This document shows, piece by piece, positions 51,058-61,429 of a stretch of DNA of 64,000 nt. Numbering within the stretch: position 1 is the stretch's first letter; every line of letters starts with the position of its first letter. The position numbers and the translations under genes are program-made. Below the pieces are notes generated by a model. That model was not told the origin of the DNA. It was given only the letters and a program-made list of their open reading frames with translations, and ran no database searches. This DNA is from Diplonema papillatum (Eukaryota; Euglenozoa; Diplonemea; Diplonemida; Diplonemidae): assembly GCA_030068145.1 (NCBI GenBank), contig JAPJBO010000026.1, positions 496,001 to 560,000 of the forward strand. The letters are read 5' to 3'.

Positions 51058-53208
51058 CGTGTGACCCTCAGATCGGTTTTTCAACTCGATTTGCTCGTCC
51101 GTCGAGTCAAAATTCCGCTTGTGATACCAGCCAATGGGGTTGTACGGGTCCTCTAGCCGTTCACCAAGTCCACCTCTGATGTCCGCGTACTTGCCCACGC
51201 GCTCCCAATTTGTGTCGTAGAATGAAGGCTGAGCTCTGATGTGCCGCAGGTCCTCTGCTTGCTCAATAAGGAGCTTCTTCCAAACGTCGTGCATGCGTTT
51301 GCGCCGCCTTTCCTCGATCTTGTTCAACTCAAAGTATTTCACAACGTTCTGAGTCGTGGTGCCGTTTATACACAGCGTGAGCACTACGATGCCGGCCACG
51401 TGGAAGATGAACTTCTCGCGGACAGAAGCTATTGCGACCTCTTCGTCGGCTTGAATACTCAGGGCGAGAGCCAACCCAACAGCCCCTCGGAGACCGCCCC
51501 ACGCGACAAGAACTAGGTTCCCCGTCGAAATCTTACACTCCAAGAAGTGGAAGAAAGGGAGCATCATGACCAGAACAATGCCACGAACTACGTTGATCGT
51601 GACGTAAATGATCAGCAAGTAGAGGAAGTCGACAGGCTCGAAGTCTGCGGGTTAGTAGCATGCGTGGCAACGAAAAGTAACAGAGGCCAAAACCGGTCAC
51701 TTCAGAACGGGCGTTGGGGGCAGGTTTATTCCGGACTTGCGGCAAGACTCGATAAAAGTAACAGCAACTGTCGTGCGACTGCATTTCGAGCCGAGGGTCC
51801 GTGCGCGCATGTCATTTCTCAGGTCTTGGTTTTAGAGCTAAAGTTCGCTTGAAATTCCGGAGTTTTATAGGAAAGTAGGTGATAAGCCAGCACAACATTG
51901 CAAGGACCTTCACGTAATGCAGTTGAAGTGTTTGAAGCACGGAGAGTACTAGAAACGTAGCATACTGTCGAAAGCCTTGATGTACACAATCATGCCAGCC
52001 AAGATGAAGATCAGGGTGTTCGTGAGGTAGACAGTGATCTCCCAAAACTCGTGTAGGGTGTGCATGACCTCCGGAGAGATGGAGTGACGGTAGTAGCTCA
52101 TGAAGCAGCCGGCAGCGACAACACCAAGAACGCCGGAGACTTCGAAGAAGACCTCGCACACGAAGAAGGTGATGTATGCCGTCACGAACGTCATGGTTAT
52201 TTCGATCAGTGCATCGTTGAAGACTCGGTTGAGCAGCGCCACGGACGCCATGCCAATCAACAGACCGACGACCGGCCCGCCCAGTGCCACCTTCACCAGC
52301 TTCAAAACGATCTCGCCCACAGTTTTGTCCAGCGCGCAGTCTGGATGTGCCAACTCATCGCACACGCAGTCCTCGACGCAAGTGTCCCAATCGACGACGG
52401 CGCAGCTATCTTTTTGAATCGCTTCCACGAGCAGCGAAAAAATGACAATTGCCGTTCCATCATTGAAGAGCGACTCGCCCTCAATCAACGTGCTGACGAC
52501 CGGAGAAGCCCCGAGCTCCTTCAGCAACGCTACGACTGCGACTGGGTCGGTGGCGGACAAAATGGTGCCGAAGAGAAGGCAAGCGTACCAGTTCCACTCG
52601 TACTCAGTAAACACGTACTTGGCCACCATCGCGGTCAGTGTAGATGCAATGAGAAGGCCAGGCCCCGCGAGGAGCACGCAGTGAGCCATCACCTTCTTGA
52701 AGATGGGAATCTCCATTGCGAACGCGGACTCGAAGATCAGAACCGGGAGGAACACGTGGAAAATCAGATGCGGGTTGATTTCGGAAAGTTCGGCGGACGC
52801 GTCGAAGGCCCACCACGCGTCGCTGAGCGCGCCCCACGCAACGCCAGCGAGGAACAAGATAACCGTGTAGGGTATCGGTGTGTCTTGAAATATGTACCGG
52901 ATCACAGCGCCGAGGGCGAACGACGAGAAGATTGTGATGATGACGTACGGGACCTTGTGTTCCTCCTCCTCCTCGATCTCAGGAGACCCCTGCATGTGGT
53001 GGATGTAGTCGATGCAGACCCGGTCTCGGTCGTGAATGTAGTCCAAGCAATTCGACTCGTACCATGTCAGCGATTCGTGGTGATAGATTTCGAGCGGGCA
53101 CTTCTCCACCAGGCACATTCCGCACGTCCCGTTCTCTGCCGGTGCCGTTGCCGAAACCTGGTACTCGCTCAGCAGCCACACTGCGCACGCCGCCCGTAAC
53201 CATGTCAT
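51058..53208 (-). CDS. Na+/H+ exchanger, CPA1 family (SOS1/SLC9-like)
   Basis: Exon 1 runs from the ATG at 53208 to 51966, exon 2 from 51663 to 51058, joined in phase by a 302-bp intron (donor GTATGC, acceptor CCCGCAG). Further 3' exons are probable, since exon 2 ends at a GTATGG donor. The N-terminus (MTWLRAACAVWLLSEYQVSA) looks like a signal peptide. A Cys-rich outer segment follows, then many membrane helices. The core carries SATDPVAVVALLKELGASPV and STLIEGESLFNDGTAIVI (about residues 220-255), with the ND pair typical of electroneutral exchangers, and WGGLRGAVGLALAL in exon 2. A Cys-rich loop (about 265-300, CAVVDWDTCVEDCVCDELAH) is unusual for the family. The protein would exchange Na+ for H+ across a membrane. 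The kept part after the last helix is basic and charged. Confidence 0.9.
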
Positions 53209-53430
53209 CGCGCCCTCTTTCTGACCCGGCAACTTGCCGGGTATAGCGTGAAAAACGGAACCGAGTTTCCAAAAATTGTTGTTGGTTTGAGTGGCGGAGG
53301 CGTGCCGATTTATTTTCCTGTTTTCTTGTCTTGGACGGGGTTAGCGTGCATAAAACCGCTTTTCCGCGAAATACGACGGATTCTAGCTTGCCTTCTTGCG
53401 GAGCCGAGGGGGAATCGCTGGGGTCTGGAG

Positions 53431-53799
53431 TTAAAGCTTCTGATGAGCGAAACACTGCTCTCTGTAGATGTCCGCCAGGCGCACCTTCGGGCTGACTCGC
53501 GCGATTGCATTCGCAGCGACAAAGTCCGCACCGGGTGTTTGAGGCAACTGTGCCGGGGTTTCGGCTAGAACGAGGAAGAGAGAGAGAGAGAGAGACGAGT
53601 TAGAGTGCAGGGACCATCTCTCCGAGGAGTATCCGGTCGCCCCACTACTATCCCGTACTACTACGGCGGGCGCAAGTCGTTGCGCCGTGGGCGCGGAGCG
53701 AGCCGTGGCCCTGTCAAAGATGATTGTTGCACCGATGGTGGCGCAGCCGGGGGCGTTCTGACTGGCGGACGAGACCGCCTGGCAGGCGTGTGTTGACAC
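53431..53799 (-). CDS. Unknown host protein, 3' part
   Basis: The frame ends ...PQTPGADFVAANAIARVSPK then VRLADIYREQCFAHQKL at 53431. A good acceptor (T/C-rich, TTCTAG) lies at 53569, so the last exon is probably 53568-53431. The same frame stays open upstream (PGCATIGATIIFDRATARSA), either as an upstream exon or by chance. Its stop is 220 bp upstream of the exchanger start, on the same strand. No family is recognised. Confidence 0.4.
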   Translation of the reverse strand: MSTHACQAVSSASQNAPGCATIGATIIFDRATARSAPTAQRLAPAVVVRDSSGATGYSSERWSLHSNSSLSLSLFLVLAETPAQLPQTPGADFVAANAIARVSPKVRLADIYREQCFAHQKL

Positions 53800-54549
53800 G
53801 TTGTTTCGCGGGCTCTCCTCCTTTTGGCAATAGCCCGCCCTATGGCGGCGGCTAGGAAGATACAGGTACAGGTGAGTAACGCCCTCTCGCCTTGCGCAAG
53901 TTGGGAGAGCTTGCTGCCACGCTGCCTCACATCATAAGTGGCAGACGGAGAAGAGTCATCGGACAATGATCTCAGCTCCTGTCTCTAGCTTGTGGTCGTG
54001 GACCAGAGGAAAGTCAGTACCTGCGGGCGTGTAGTAAAGTGACACGAAATCCAGCCGGGAATTGGAGGGCGCGGAAAAAGCCGAAGCAGGAGCTCGCCGG
54101 TCAATTGCGGCGCGCATGAGTCAGAACTAGCGGTGCAGCAGGTACATTTGTTCCACTCGGAAAGCCCTCGCACGTTGCAGAACAGGAAAAAAGGTGATAC
54201 ACATTGGGTCTTCGAAGACTGTTCGCAGCAACAGTAAGAAGAGCAAACCCCCTGAGATTTGAGTGCAGAAAAACGCGAGAGGGAAACTGGGGCTTGACTT
54301 GATCTGTACCAGTAGTGCCGTACAAAAAGAACGGATGCATTGTCTACAAACGATGAAATTCTCACGCAACGCGCGCACACTCAAATCTTCCGCAATGCAG
54401 CGAGCGCGTCTAGCATCCGGCTATCTAAACCAGCGCTTCTCTCTCTCTTTTTTTTTGCGGCCGGAACGACGATGAACCAGGCTGTGAAACCGCTTTAATT
54501 CTACTTGCTTCAATGACAATGATCCCAAGGGTAGCAGCGGCAGTTGGCG

Positions 54550-54653
54550 CTAAAGTTCGGTAATATCATGCCCTTTCGCTTCACGGTCGAACTTGCACAT
54601 GTCGCAGAGAAGAGTGCCGTCGTCGTCTTCGTCCACCCATCTTGCTACGTTGC
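54550..54653 (-). CDS. Last exon of an unknown host protein
   Basis: After the acceptor AAATCTTTCAG the exon reads NVARWVDEDDDGTLLCDMCK then FDREAKGHDITEL and stops. The acidic run and CxxC pair look like a real C-terminus. Upstream exons were not identified, and the protein is not recognised. Confidence 0.4.
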
Positions 54654-55797
54654 CTGAAAGATTTGGTTTCTAGCGTATTAGAAGGCCGGTAGGTTGAAGG
54701 CTCATAGAGATGGGGTGCGCAGTCGGAGTTGAAAGAAAAGGAGCGAGCGAGGGTATGCTTCTCATGGGAGCACATTGCCACGTTTCAGCCTCCGCCTTTA
54801 GTGTTGGCGTGGCGTCGTCGACCTAGCCCGAAGGTTTGGGCACAGACGGTCACGGAATCCCGGGCAGCTGGACCGGGGCACTGGTATTGGCGGTGTTACA
54901 GCGGACACAAGTGGTTGTGCGGGTGAGGCGCACGGTTGCGTCTGCTCCGCGCGGAAGACGATGCCACTTGCCTCCTCCTTGTCAAGGGTTTCCCACTGGA
55001 CTGTTAGATCGGAACATTTCCTTTCTTGGTGGCGTACCTAAGCCAGAACACGAGTAGCACACCAGCACTTCTTTCAAAGTGATCGGAATTGATAACGGAA
55101 CGTTTCCATCCTACATATCAGTGAAAATCTAAGACGCGACCATTTTGAGGTCGCCTCTAGGACGGCCCTGGTAGGTGGCCCTCAGATCAGGAAAAAACAA
55201 TTCTGAGGTACGGAATGGGCTATTTTGAGCTCTTTTCTTTGGACCTGAGGATGCACCTCTCGCCTTCAGTCGCCAGATCTGAAAACTTCCCATTTTTACA
55301 TTCTGGAGAAAACGGAAGAGGGGGGAATTGTTGCTGGCTTCTTCTGGCATCTTCGCACCCGTTCTGAGCCGGGGTCTACAGCAGGGGCAGGCGCTACTCT
55401 CTCCACTCTTTCTCGTCCTGCTGGGGTTGATCTATTAGTAACGCCGGAGTGACTGTCTACTTGCAACCCCGGCTCATCCCAAACACTTCTGGGGTTGGTT
55501 CAGGTAGGTGCTCATCCTGCCATGCGCTTTGCTCCAATTCCCACAGTAAACCATAGTATGGTGCGTTTGAACCCCTGTTTTTGACAGTAACTGCCATGTA
55601 ATTGACAGTAACTGGTATGTAACCTTTGGCATGGTTGGCACGGGGGACTTACAGGGGTCCCTGTATGCCGTGGCTGTATGCTAAACTACCTGTATGCTAC
55701 AGCATACAGCCTGTATGCTAGCCGACATAGTTTCTGAGCATGTTCGACATAGTTTCATTAGTTGTCATATATGTCCGAAATAGTTTCAGAAGTTGTC

Positions 55798-56040
55798 TTA
55801 CACGTCCACGGCATAGTTCTCGGAGAACAGCGAAGCAAGCACCTTCTCGTCCGCCACTATTTCATTTGCAGTCGCCTTGCTCCGCCCGACGCAGTTGACT
55901 GGAGGGTTTCGTGACCAGTACCCGACACCGCCAGGATTCGAGCTGTTCGAGAAGAACGGGCATCGTTGAAGGTTCTTCAGGACATCAATGAGGTTGAAGA
56001 ATGGGGGTGATTGCCAGACCTTTTCGCGCAGGCTCTGGGG
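55798..56040 (-). CDS. Unknown protein, C-terminal exon
   Basis: The minus-strand frame ends FFNLIDVLKNLQRCPFFSNS, SNPGGVGYWSRNPPVNCVGR, SKATANEIVADEKVLASLFS and ENYAVDV. The composition is protein-like and unlike the neighbouring repeats. It may belong with the frames at 56359-56951. No family is recognised. Confidence 0.35.
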   Translation of the reverse strand, partial: PQSLREKVWQSPPFFNLIDVLKNLQRCPFFSNSSNPGGVGYWSRNPPVNCVGRSKATANEIVADEKVLASLFSENYAVDV

Positions 56041-56358
56041 GTGACGCCTCACTTGCTTGGTGTCTCTAAACGAGGGGTCGCGGACCGTGGAAAAATGAGG
56101 ACACGTCACCAAAAAAACAGTAAAAACGATGAGGGGTGGAAATCGCTTTTCGGCATCGGCATCCGAGCATTAGGAGACGGGGAAAAACTGATTCAGCTTT
56201 ACTAGACACTGGGTGATTTCTGTCTGAGGGGGTCAATGTGGTTTCGGTTCCGCATCTACGACTACATGGCCAACTGTACGACAGAGCGATGATTCTGCTT
56301 GATGCCCTGCAGCAGGCGAGTGGGTCTCGTCGTCACCAACCAGTACTGCCCCTGGTCA

Positions 56359-56951
56359 TTAAGGAGAGGGATGGATGTGACCGTGCTTCCTGGTGGCACT
56401 GTGTTCGTCAGCTTCCCACTGAACGTTCCCCCTTGTACCAATCTTGCATGTGAAGACGGCGAGTTGAACCTTGAACGCGCACGCCATCAGCAGCAGAGTT
56501 ATGGCATCCGGGGGTGTGCCAACCCTATTCTGAACTATCGCTTCCGCCCATCTGCCTTCAAATCTTTGCACAATATCCGCACTCAGGGGCTGCGCGAATA
56601 GATTCTTCTGCAAGAGGGCATGGGGGTTAGCTTTCTCTCGGAACTGAAAGAAATACCAAAAGTTAGCTGCTGTTAAGCAGCTGTAGAAGGACCCGTTCTT
56701 AGGTGCGGTCGGTGAAAGTTTCACCCCCGCTCTTACTATGGCTTCGCGCAGCTGACGGGAACAAGTTTCACCCACCACAACCTGTCCCACTGGCCGCACC
56801 GGAGCTTCGTCCCCGTGCGTTCTGGCCTGTGCTTCATTGCGACAACCAGTCCATTCACTTCCTCTTTGTGCTGGGCGGTGTAGGCCATAATCCTGGCGGC
56901 GTCTTCCTCGTTCTCAAATGGAAGCTCGTCCACTGTAACGAGTAGATCCAT
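56359..56951 (-). pseudogene. Possible OTU-like cysteine protease fragment
   Basis: Two frames join near 56790. The first is MDLLVTVDELPFENEEDAAR...; the second is ...SRQLREAIVRAGVKLSPTAP, KNGSFYSCLTAANFWYFFQF and RVGTPPDAITLLLMACAFKV-QLAVFT. The order NGSFYS...LR/LLQKNLF...GTPPDAITLLLMACAFKVQL recalls OTU domains (DGNCFYRAL... and W-x-x-x-E-x-x-x-x-A). The catalytic Cys expected after DGN is not in its usual place, so it would be inactive or the match is wrong. A frame change splits it. Confidence 0.25.
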
Positions 56952-57210
56952 TTTTCACTGCAGAACAGATACAGAGGCCACCCCTGCCTGTGACCAGTGA
57001 CAAGGGTACCCAGGTCGGCCGTGGGGGGTGTTTGGGGGTTTGTTTGCGCATGGCTATTTTGCCGTCCAGTCGCCCACGTGTCAACGTAAAAACTCATTCT
57101 CGATTCGATACTCGAACTCAACTTTTGTGGTACATAATTTGGCTTCAAAAGCAGTCGAACTCAACTTTTGTGGTAATGTGGTTCAAAAGCAGGTTCAGAA
57201 GGTACGTGGT

Positions 57211-57465
57211 TCAGGGCGTGCGTAAGCAAAGTGATAGGATAGCTGGAGAAGTCTTCAGAAGGTGGTGAGGGTCATGACTGTGTTCTGCCAGAAGGACAGA
57301 TGGTGAGTAACCTAAAAGTATATACGACAACTTCTGAGACGTTCTGGCCTGCAGACACGAATTGCATTCCTCGGACAGCAGGTCGACTTCTTCGGCTTCG
57401 TCTCTGTCGTCGTCGTCGGAAGTCTCGTCGGCGCCTCTTGTGGCAACCCTGGCGGGTAAGCCCAT
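57211..57465 (-). CDS. Possible acidic exon
   Basis: The frame ARVATRGADETSDDDDRDEA then EEVDLLSEECNSCLQ has an acidic run and Cys pair like the C-termini at 54.6 and 60.9 kb. The rest of the frame is unremarkable. It is weak evidence for a coding exon. Confidence 0.25.
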   Translation of the reverse strand: MGLPARVATRGADETSDDDDRDEAEEVDLLSEECNSCLQARTSQKLSYILLGYSPSVLLAEHSHDPHHLLKTSPAILSLCLRTP

Positions 57466-57489
57466 GAAGGTATACCAAAGCTATAGGAC

Positions 57490-57890
57490 ATATAAGACAA
57501 CTCTTTAAACAATGTCGGACATGTAGGACGACTTTTGAAAGTAAGACAACTTTTGAAACTATGTCGGACATATAAGACAACTTCTGAAACTATGTCGGAC
57601 ATGTAAGGAACCCTTTGAAACTATGTCAGACATATAAAACAACCTTTGAATCTATGTCGGACATGCACGACAGTTCTGAAACTATGTCGGACATATAAGA
57701 CAACCTTTGAAACTATGTCGGACATGTAAGAAACCCTTTGAAACTATGTCAGACATATAAAACAACCTTTGAATCTATGTCGGACATGCACGACAGTTCT
57801 GAAACTATGTCGGACATGTAAGACAACTTTCAAAAATATTTCGGACATATAAGACAACTCAGACACTATGTCGGACATATAAGACAGTTT
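57490..57890. repeat. ATGTCGGACATATAAGACAAC tandem repeat
   Basis: ACTATGTCGGACAT(A/G)TAAGACAAC and variants recur every 30-37 bp, about a dozen times. Blocks of about 124 bp (near 57590 and 57715) are themselves repeated, a higher-order arrangement. Inverted copies (GTCCGAAATAGTTTCAGAAG) lie at 55739-55806. Confidence 0.85.
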
Positions 57891-57904
57891 GTTCTTCTTT
57901 TTTT

Positions 57905-58062
57905 CACCTGATGCCCTTGGGCCCAACCCCGCCTAAGTGGAAACGTGCCTGGGCGGAAACATGTTGTTACCGGACAAAATGGTCCAACTGTTTTGTCGTC
58001 GCGCGGTCCAACATATTTTCGGTCCAACATATACCCAGTCCAACTTATTTCTGTTTACGGTA
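57905..58062. mobile_element. End fragment of the TA-flanked element (P3)
   Basis: It ends CTTATTTCTGTTTACGGTA and is the inverse of 58297-58460. It is an isolated terminus, or one arm of a larger inverted arrangement with P2 across 58063-58296. Confidence 0.65.
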
Positions 58063-58468
58063 ATATTCGGACCATTCCTCAGACGAGTCCATCCCCGAAC
58101 GCCTGGTCTGTTGGCAGACTTCGTTCTCTGCCGGAGCTTTGCACGAGATTAGCTGATTAAGTTCCACTTTTTCTCAGATTCGGTCCTGCTTCAGTTTCCG
58201 TTAGGTTTCCGCAATCGTGAGCAGCATAAACTCAAGAGGTCTAGTCAAGTATTTCCTGCAGCATACTTCTAGGGTCAACGACAAAACGGATTCTATACCG
58301 TAAACAGAAATAAGTTGGACCGGATATATGTTGGACCGGAAATATGTTGGACCGGACAAAAGTTGGACCGCGCGACGACAACCCAGTTGGACCGGTCCAA
58401 CATATTTCCGCCCGGGCACGTTTCCACTTAGGCGGGTTTGGGCCGAGGGGCATCAGGTGAAATAAGAA

Positions 58469-58735
58469 ATGTCCCTTGCCAAATGGGTAGTCAAGCGCGA
58501 GAGATGCGAAGCACTCGAACAAGCCGTGGCGGGAAACGGCGCGGTGACAAAGAAGCAGGCGTTGGCGATCCAAGCAGAAGTGCGCGACAAGAACAAGGCA
58601 AAGGATGCAGCGCCACGGCAAGAAGGAGGTGGAGTGGTGCGAAACCGACAAGGAAAAGATCGTGAACTGCGTAAGGGCGTACGGCTTGAACGGTGCGGCA
58701 ATGGTCAGCGGACGGGAACGAGAGACCGCTGCCCA
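58469..58735 (+). CDS. Unknown protein of the TA-flanked element
   Basis: The frame begins MSLAKWVVKRERCEALEQAV, then AGNGAVTKKQALAIQAEVRD. P1 keeps the same start (MSLDKWVVRRE), so this start is ancestral to the family. The first 70 residues look like a helical, basic protein; beyond about residue 90 the composition becomes irregular. It could be the N-terminus of a DNA-binding transposase, but no domain is recognised. Confidence 0.35.
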
Positions 58736-58768
58736 AAGGAAGCGCGAAGCGGTTTTATGACGATTCTG

Positions 58769-59300
58769 TCAAACTCGATGACGGGAAGGCGAGCGATTGG
58801 CGCCGCCACCCACGGGCTCGCCGGACGCCTGACCGGCGAGGATGGCGTAGCTCGGCAGAGTGCCGCACCTCTGCAGGTAGGCCAGGGCGAGTTCCGGGAA
58901 GACGAAGAGGATTGCCCAGAGGCGCTCCATGGCATCGGCGGGCGGAGGCTTCGAGCGGAGGCGGCTCTTCGCGTCGAGATCGGCGTCCATCGTCAGCCGG
59001 GATTGCACAGCTGCAGGGGCGTCACACCCGACGAAGAGGTGGAGCAGCGGGGCCAACGACCGGGTGCCGCAAATAGGGCACGGGAGAAACGCCTGTCTGC
59101 GATCCGCCCTCGAGAGGTCGCGCCATTCGGTGGCGTACATGGTCATCACCAGGTGGTGGTGGCCAGTGCGGAGCTGCCGCACCTCTTTCCGCCCGTGGTG
59201 CCAAGTGCTTGGGGCGGGGGATGCGGCGGCCAGAGAACAACCTGGCGAACGACGACGGGTTCCTGAGGAGGGTGGCCCTGTCCAAGGCGTCTCGTGCTCC
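58769..59300 (-). pseudogene. LINE 3' fragment with zinc knuckle
   Basis: The minus-strand frame reads RQLRTGHHHLVMTMYATEWR, FLPCPICGTRSLAPLLHLFV and GCDAPAAVQSRL. A tryptophan/His-rich lead followed by CxxC...HxxxxC is typical after the RNase H or thumb of LINE proteins. It stays open to 59500 but is basic and repetitive there. It lies inverted inside the long TA-flanked element and probably inserted into it. Confidence 0.5.
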
Positions 59301-59929
59301 AGCTTCACTGCTCTCCAGCCAGAGGACGGAACGATAGCGGCAGTGGCGGGAAACAGGGGCCGTCCGGCCCTGTTGTCAGAAAAGCAGCTGTTCAGGCTGC
59401 TTACTGTTGCCGGGTGACTGACTACGTCCTTCGTCAGCAACTCAGCACGAGGGATAGTGAAGGCGTCTGCTGAACCGGAGCGCTTAGAAAGTGCAAACAC
59501 TCTGTCGGTAGGCTGGGCTCATACGTTTTCCTTCACTTTCAGCCAACCTCGATCCACCTCGTTTACACTCTGCATTTTTGCGTTTGCTCTACCAAAAGCA
59601 ATGGGCCCTCGGCACGACAACCACAACCGATGCGATCTATGGGTAGGGCTATGGCTACCCATGGCTGTACCATGGGGCAGGGTGCTTCGTTGCGAGTGCT
59701 TGATGGGACACGGCGGGTTACGCAGTGCCGCGCAGTGGTCTAGAACGCCTGGTGGTGGGCTCATGCGCGACGGGCGGGGGAGGTGAAGCGAGTGCTGTTC
59801 AGTGGCCAGCCGCGAGATTTCACCAAGTACACAGGACCCCCCCCGAAAAAAGTTGGACCCGACAAGAGTTGGACCGTTTTGTCCGGTCCAACATATTTCT
59901 GTTTACGGTAACTGGAATACGACAAAGTG

Positions 59930-60912
59930 GATGCATAATCCGCTTTGTCGCGACAAACTGGATTATAATCTTTGTCGCAGCGGATTATTCGTGGATTTTA
60001 CCAGTAATAATCCACTTTGTTGCTTTTGATAATCCACTTTGTCGCTTCTGGCAACTTGCATGAATTGTATAGGCTTTCACAAAAGGTTCCCCACAGGGAA
60101 AGTGACTATTTTGAGCTGTTTGCGTTCATTGAAACCATCAAAAATGAGTTTAGGTCCGTCTTTTAACCGCGAAACGACATCACAATTTTTTGCACCTCTC
60201 GTCCAACTTCGTCGCGGTTCAACACAAATTGTGTTGGGGGGACCCTTTCAAAAGATTTCCCCATTTATTTGAGACTCTCAAACGTGAAAAATGGGGCCTT
60301 TCGTCTTCACAATTCACGCTGTCGCGCACGGGTCACGGGTACCTGGGGGCCTACAAGGGGACAAAGGGAACAAGACCACAGAGATGCATTTTCCTTCGTA
60401 AGAAGGGTGCCTTCGATTCGCAGGTGCGAGTACCGAATCCTTATTGTCGTCAACACGGTAACCAACACTGCCATCTCGTTCACTTTGCAAGTTTCTTCCG
60501 TGTCTGAACATTAACTTGGCATCACTCAGTGCGGACAAGTGGATGATGAAAGGAAAGTGCGAACGAATGCCAGTACCCACTCTCCAGGCTCACGCGATAC
60601 AACTGTCAGAATCTCCCCGACGGCAAACGCGAGTCTCTCCAGTTCGGTGCCCCTCGTTTGATTTAGCTGGTGATACTTTGAAGTAGTTAGGCTCTCTCAT
60701 AATCTCTTGTTCTAACGTGCATATATAGCCCCCATGGTCCCTGACCCCCCTCGGAAGGCCCCTGAGGTACCCAAAGGACCCCCTTGTGACCCCCCACAAA
60801 TGCCCCATACGGGGCGACGAAGTGGATTGGGCGACAAAGTGGACTGGCGACAAAGTGGATTATAATCCACTTTGTCGTAATCCAGTTATATAGACTCCAC
60901 TTTGTCGTTTTC
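59930..60912. repeat. ACAAAGTGGATTATAATCC palindrome family
   Basis: CGACAAAGTGG and its inverse CCACTTTGTCG are clustered at 59930-60055 and 60818-60912. One perfect 30-bp dyad at about 60849-60878 is centred on ATTATAAT. The roughly 750 bp between the clusters hold no recognised gene. Confidence 0.7.
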
Positions 60913-60919
60913 CCTACTT

Positions 60920-61429
60920 CTAAGAAATGAAATTGGTGTGCAGACCTAGGTCACATTCTTCGCAGATCTCATCGTCGTCCTTCGCGGCGGCGGCAGCGGC
61001 TTTTGCTTGCTCCATTCGTTGCTTGAGGTTTTTGTCGTACATCTCTTTCCTGAGCTCTTCAAGCTCCTTTGGCGTGCCCAGATCGCTTGTGTAGTCTCCC
61101 TTGGCCGCTAATTCAAGAATGGCTACCTGATCGTCAGCCGTGACGCCCGCGCCCTCATCGAGGGCGAGAAGCTTCATGACGGGGCCGATCTCGTCGGCTT
61201 CGGTTTCGAGGAGCCTTTCCTTGAAATGCGAGAGGACTGCGATTCCGAAGGAAATGAGGTACTCAAATCCTCTTACCAGGAACGCACGCAGGAAGGTGTA
61301 CACATTTTCAACGTCGAGACAGTGGAGTCCCAGACCACAGAACCATTTCCGAGTATACATTTCGGGGAAGGTCAAGCCGTTGTCGTCGAAGTGTTTCATC
61401 ACATCTGGCACGTGCTTTGCTGCGATGTG
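60920..61429 (-). CDS. TBC-domain (Rab-GAP) protein, last exon
   Basis: After the acceptor CCCCCCACAG the exon reads HIAAKHVPDVMKHFDDNGLT, FPEMYTRKWFCGLGLHCLDV and FLVRGFEYLISFGIAVLSHF. This is the C-terminal half of a TBC domain: the helix before W, the conserved W-x-x-x-L region and the final helices. An acidic linker, a Lys/Glu helix with an Ala run (KAAAAAAKDDDE) and CEECDLGLHTNFIS finish the protein. The domain's catalytic Arg and Gln fingers would lie in upstream exons, which I could not find between 61.45 and 62.3 kb. TBC proteins switch off Rab GTPases in vesicle traffic. Confidence 0.65.
   Translation of the reverse strand, partial: HIAAKHVPDVMKHFDDNGLTFPEMYTRKWFCGLGLHCLDVENVYTFLRAFLVRGFEYLISFGIAVLSHFKERLLETEADEIGPVMKLLALDEGAGVTADDQVAILELAAKGDYTSDLGTPKELEELRKEMYDKNLKQRMEQAKAAAAAAKDDDEICEECDLGLHTNFIS

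Larger units (their letters stand above)
58297..59910 (+). mobile_element. TA-flanked DNA element, long copy (P2)
   Basis: Its ends are TACCGTAAACAGAAATAAG... and ...CATATTTCTGTTTACGGTA, inverted, with TTGGACCGG subterminal repeats. The outer TA may be a mariner-type target duplication. The right half (59515-59910) matches P1 at 35590-36057. The middle 1 kb absent from P1 holds a plus-strand open frame start and a minus-strand LINE fragment. The transposase family is not recognised. Confidence 0.7.

Noticed and set aside
52060-53199. 379-codon plus-strand frame across the exchanger exon
   Set aside because: It is the antisense of a well-supported Na+/H+ exchanger and has no domain of its own.
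53438-53451. CTGATGAGCGAAAC on the plus strand
   Set aside because: It matches hammerhead core strings with stem II reduced to nothing, but no stem I or III partner exists. It lies antisense to a probable exon; chance.
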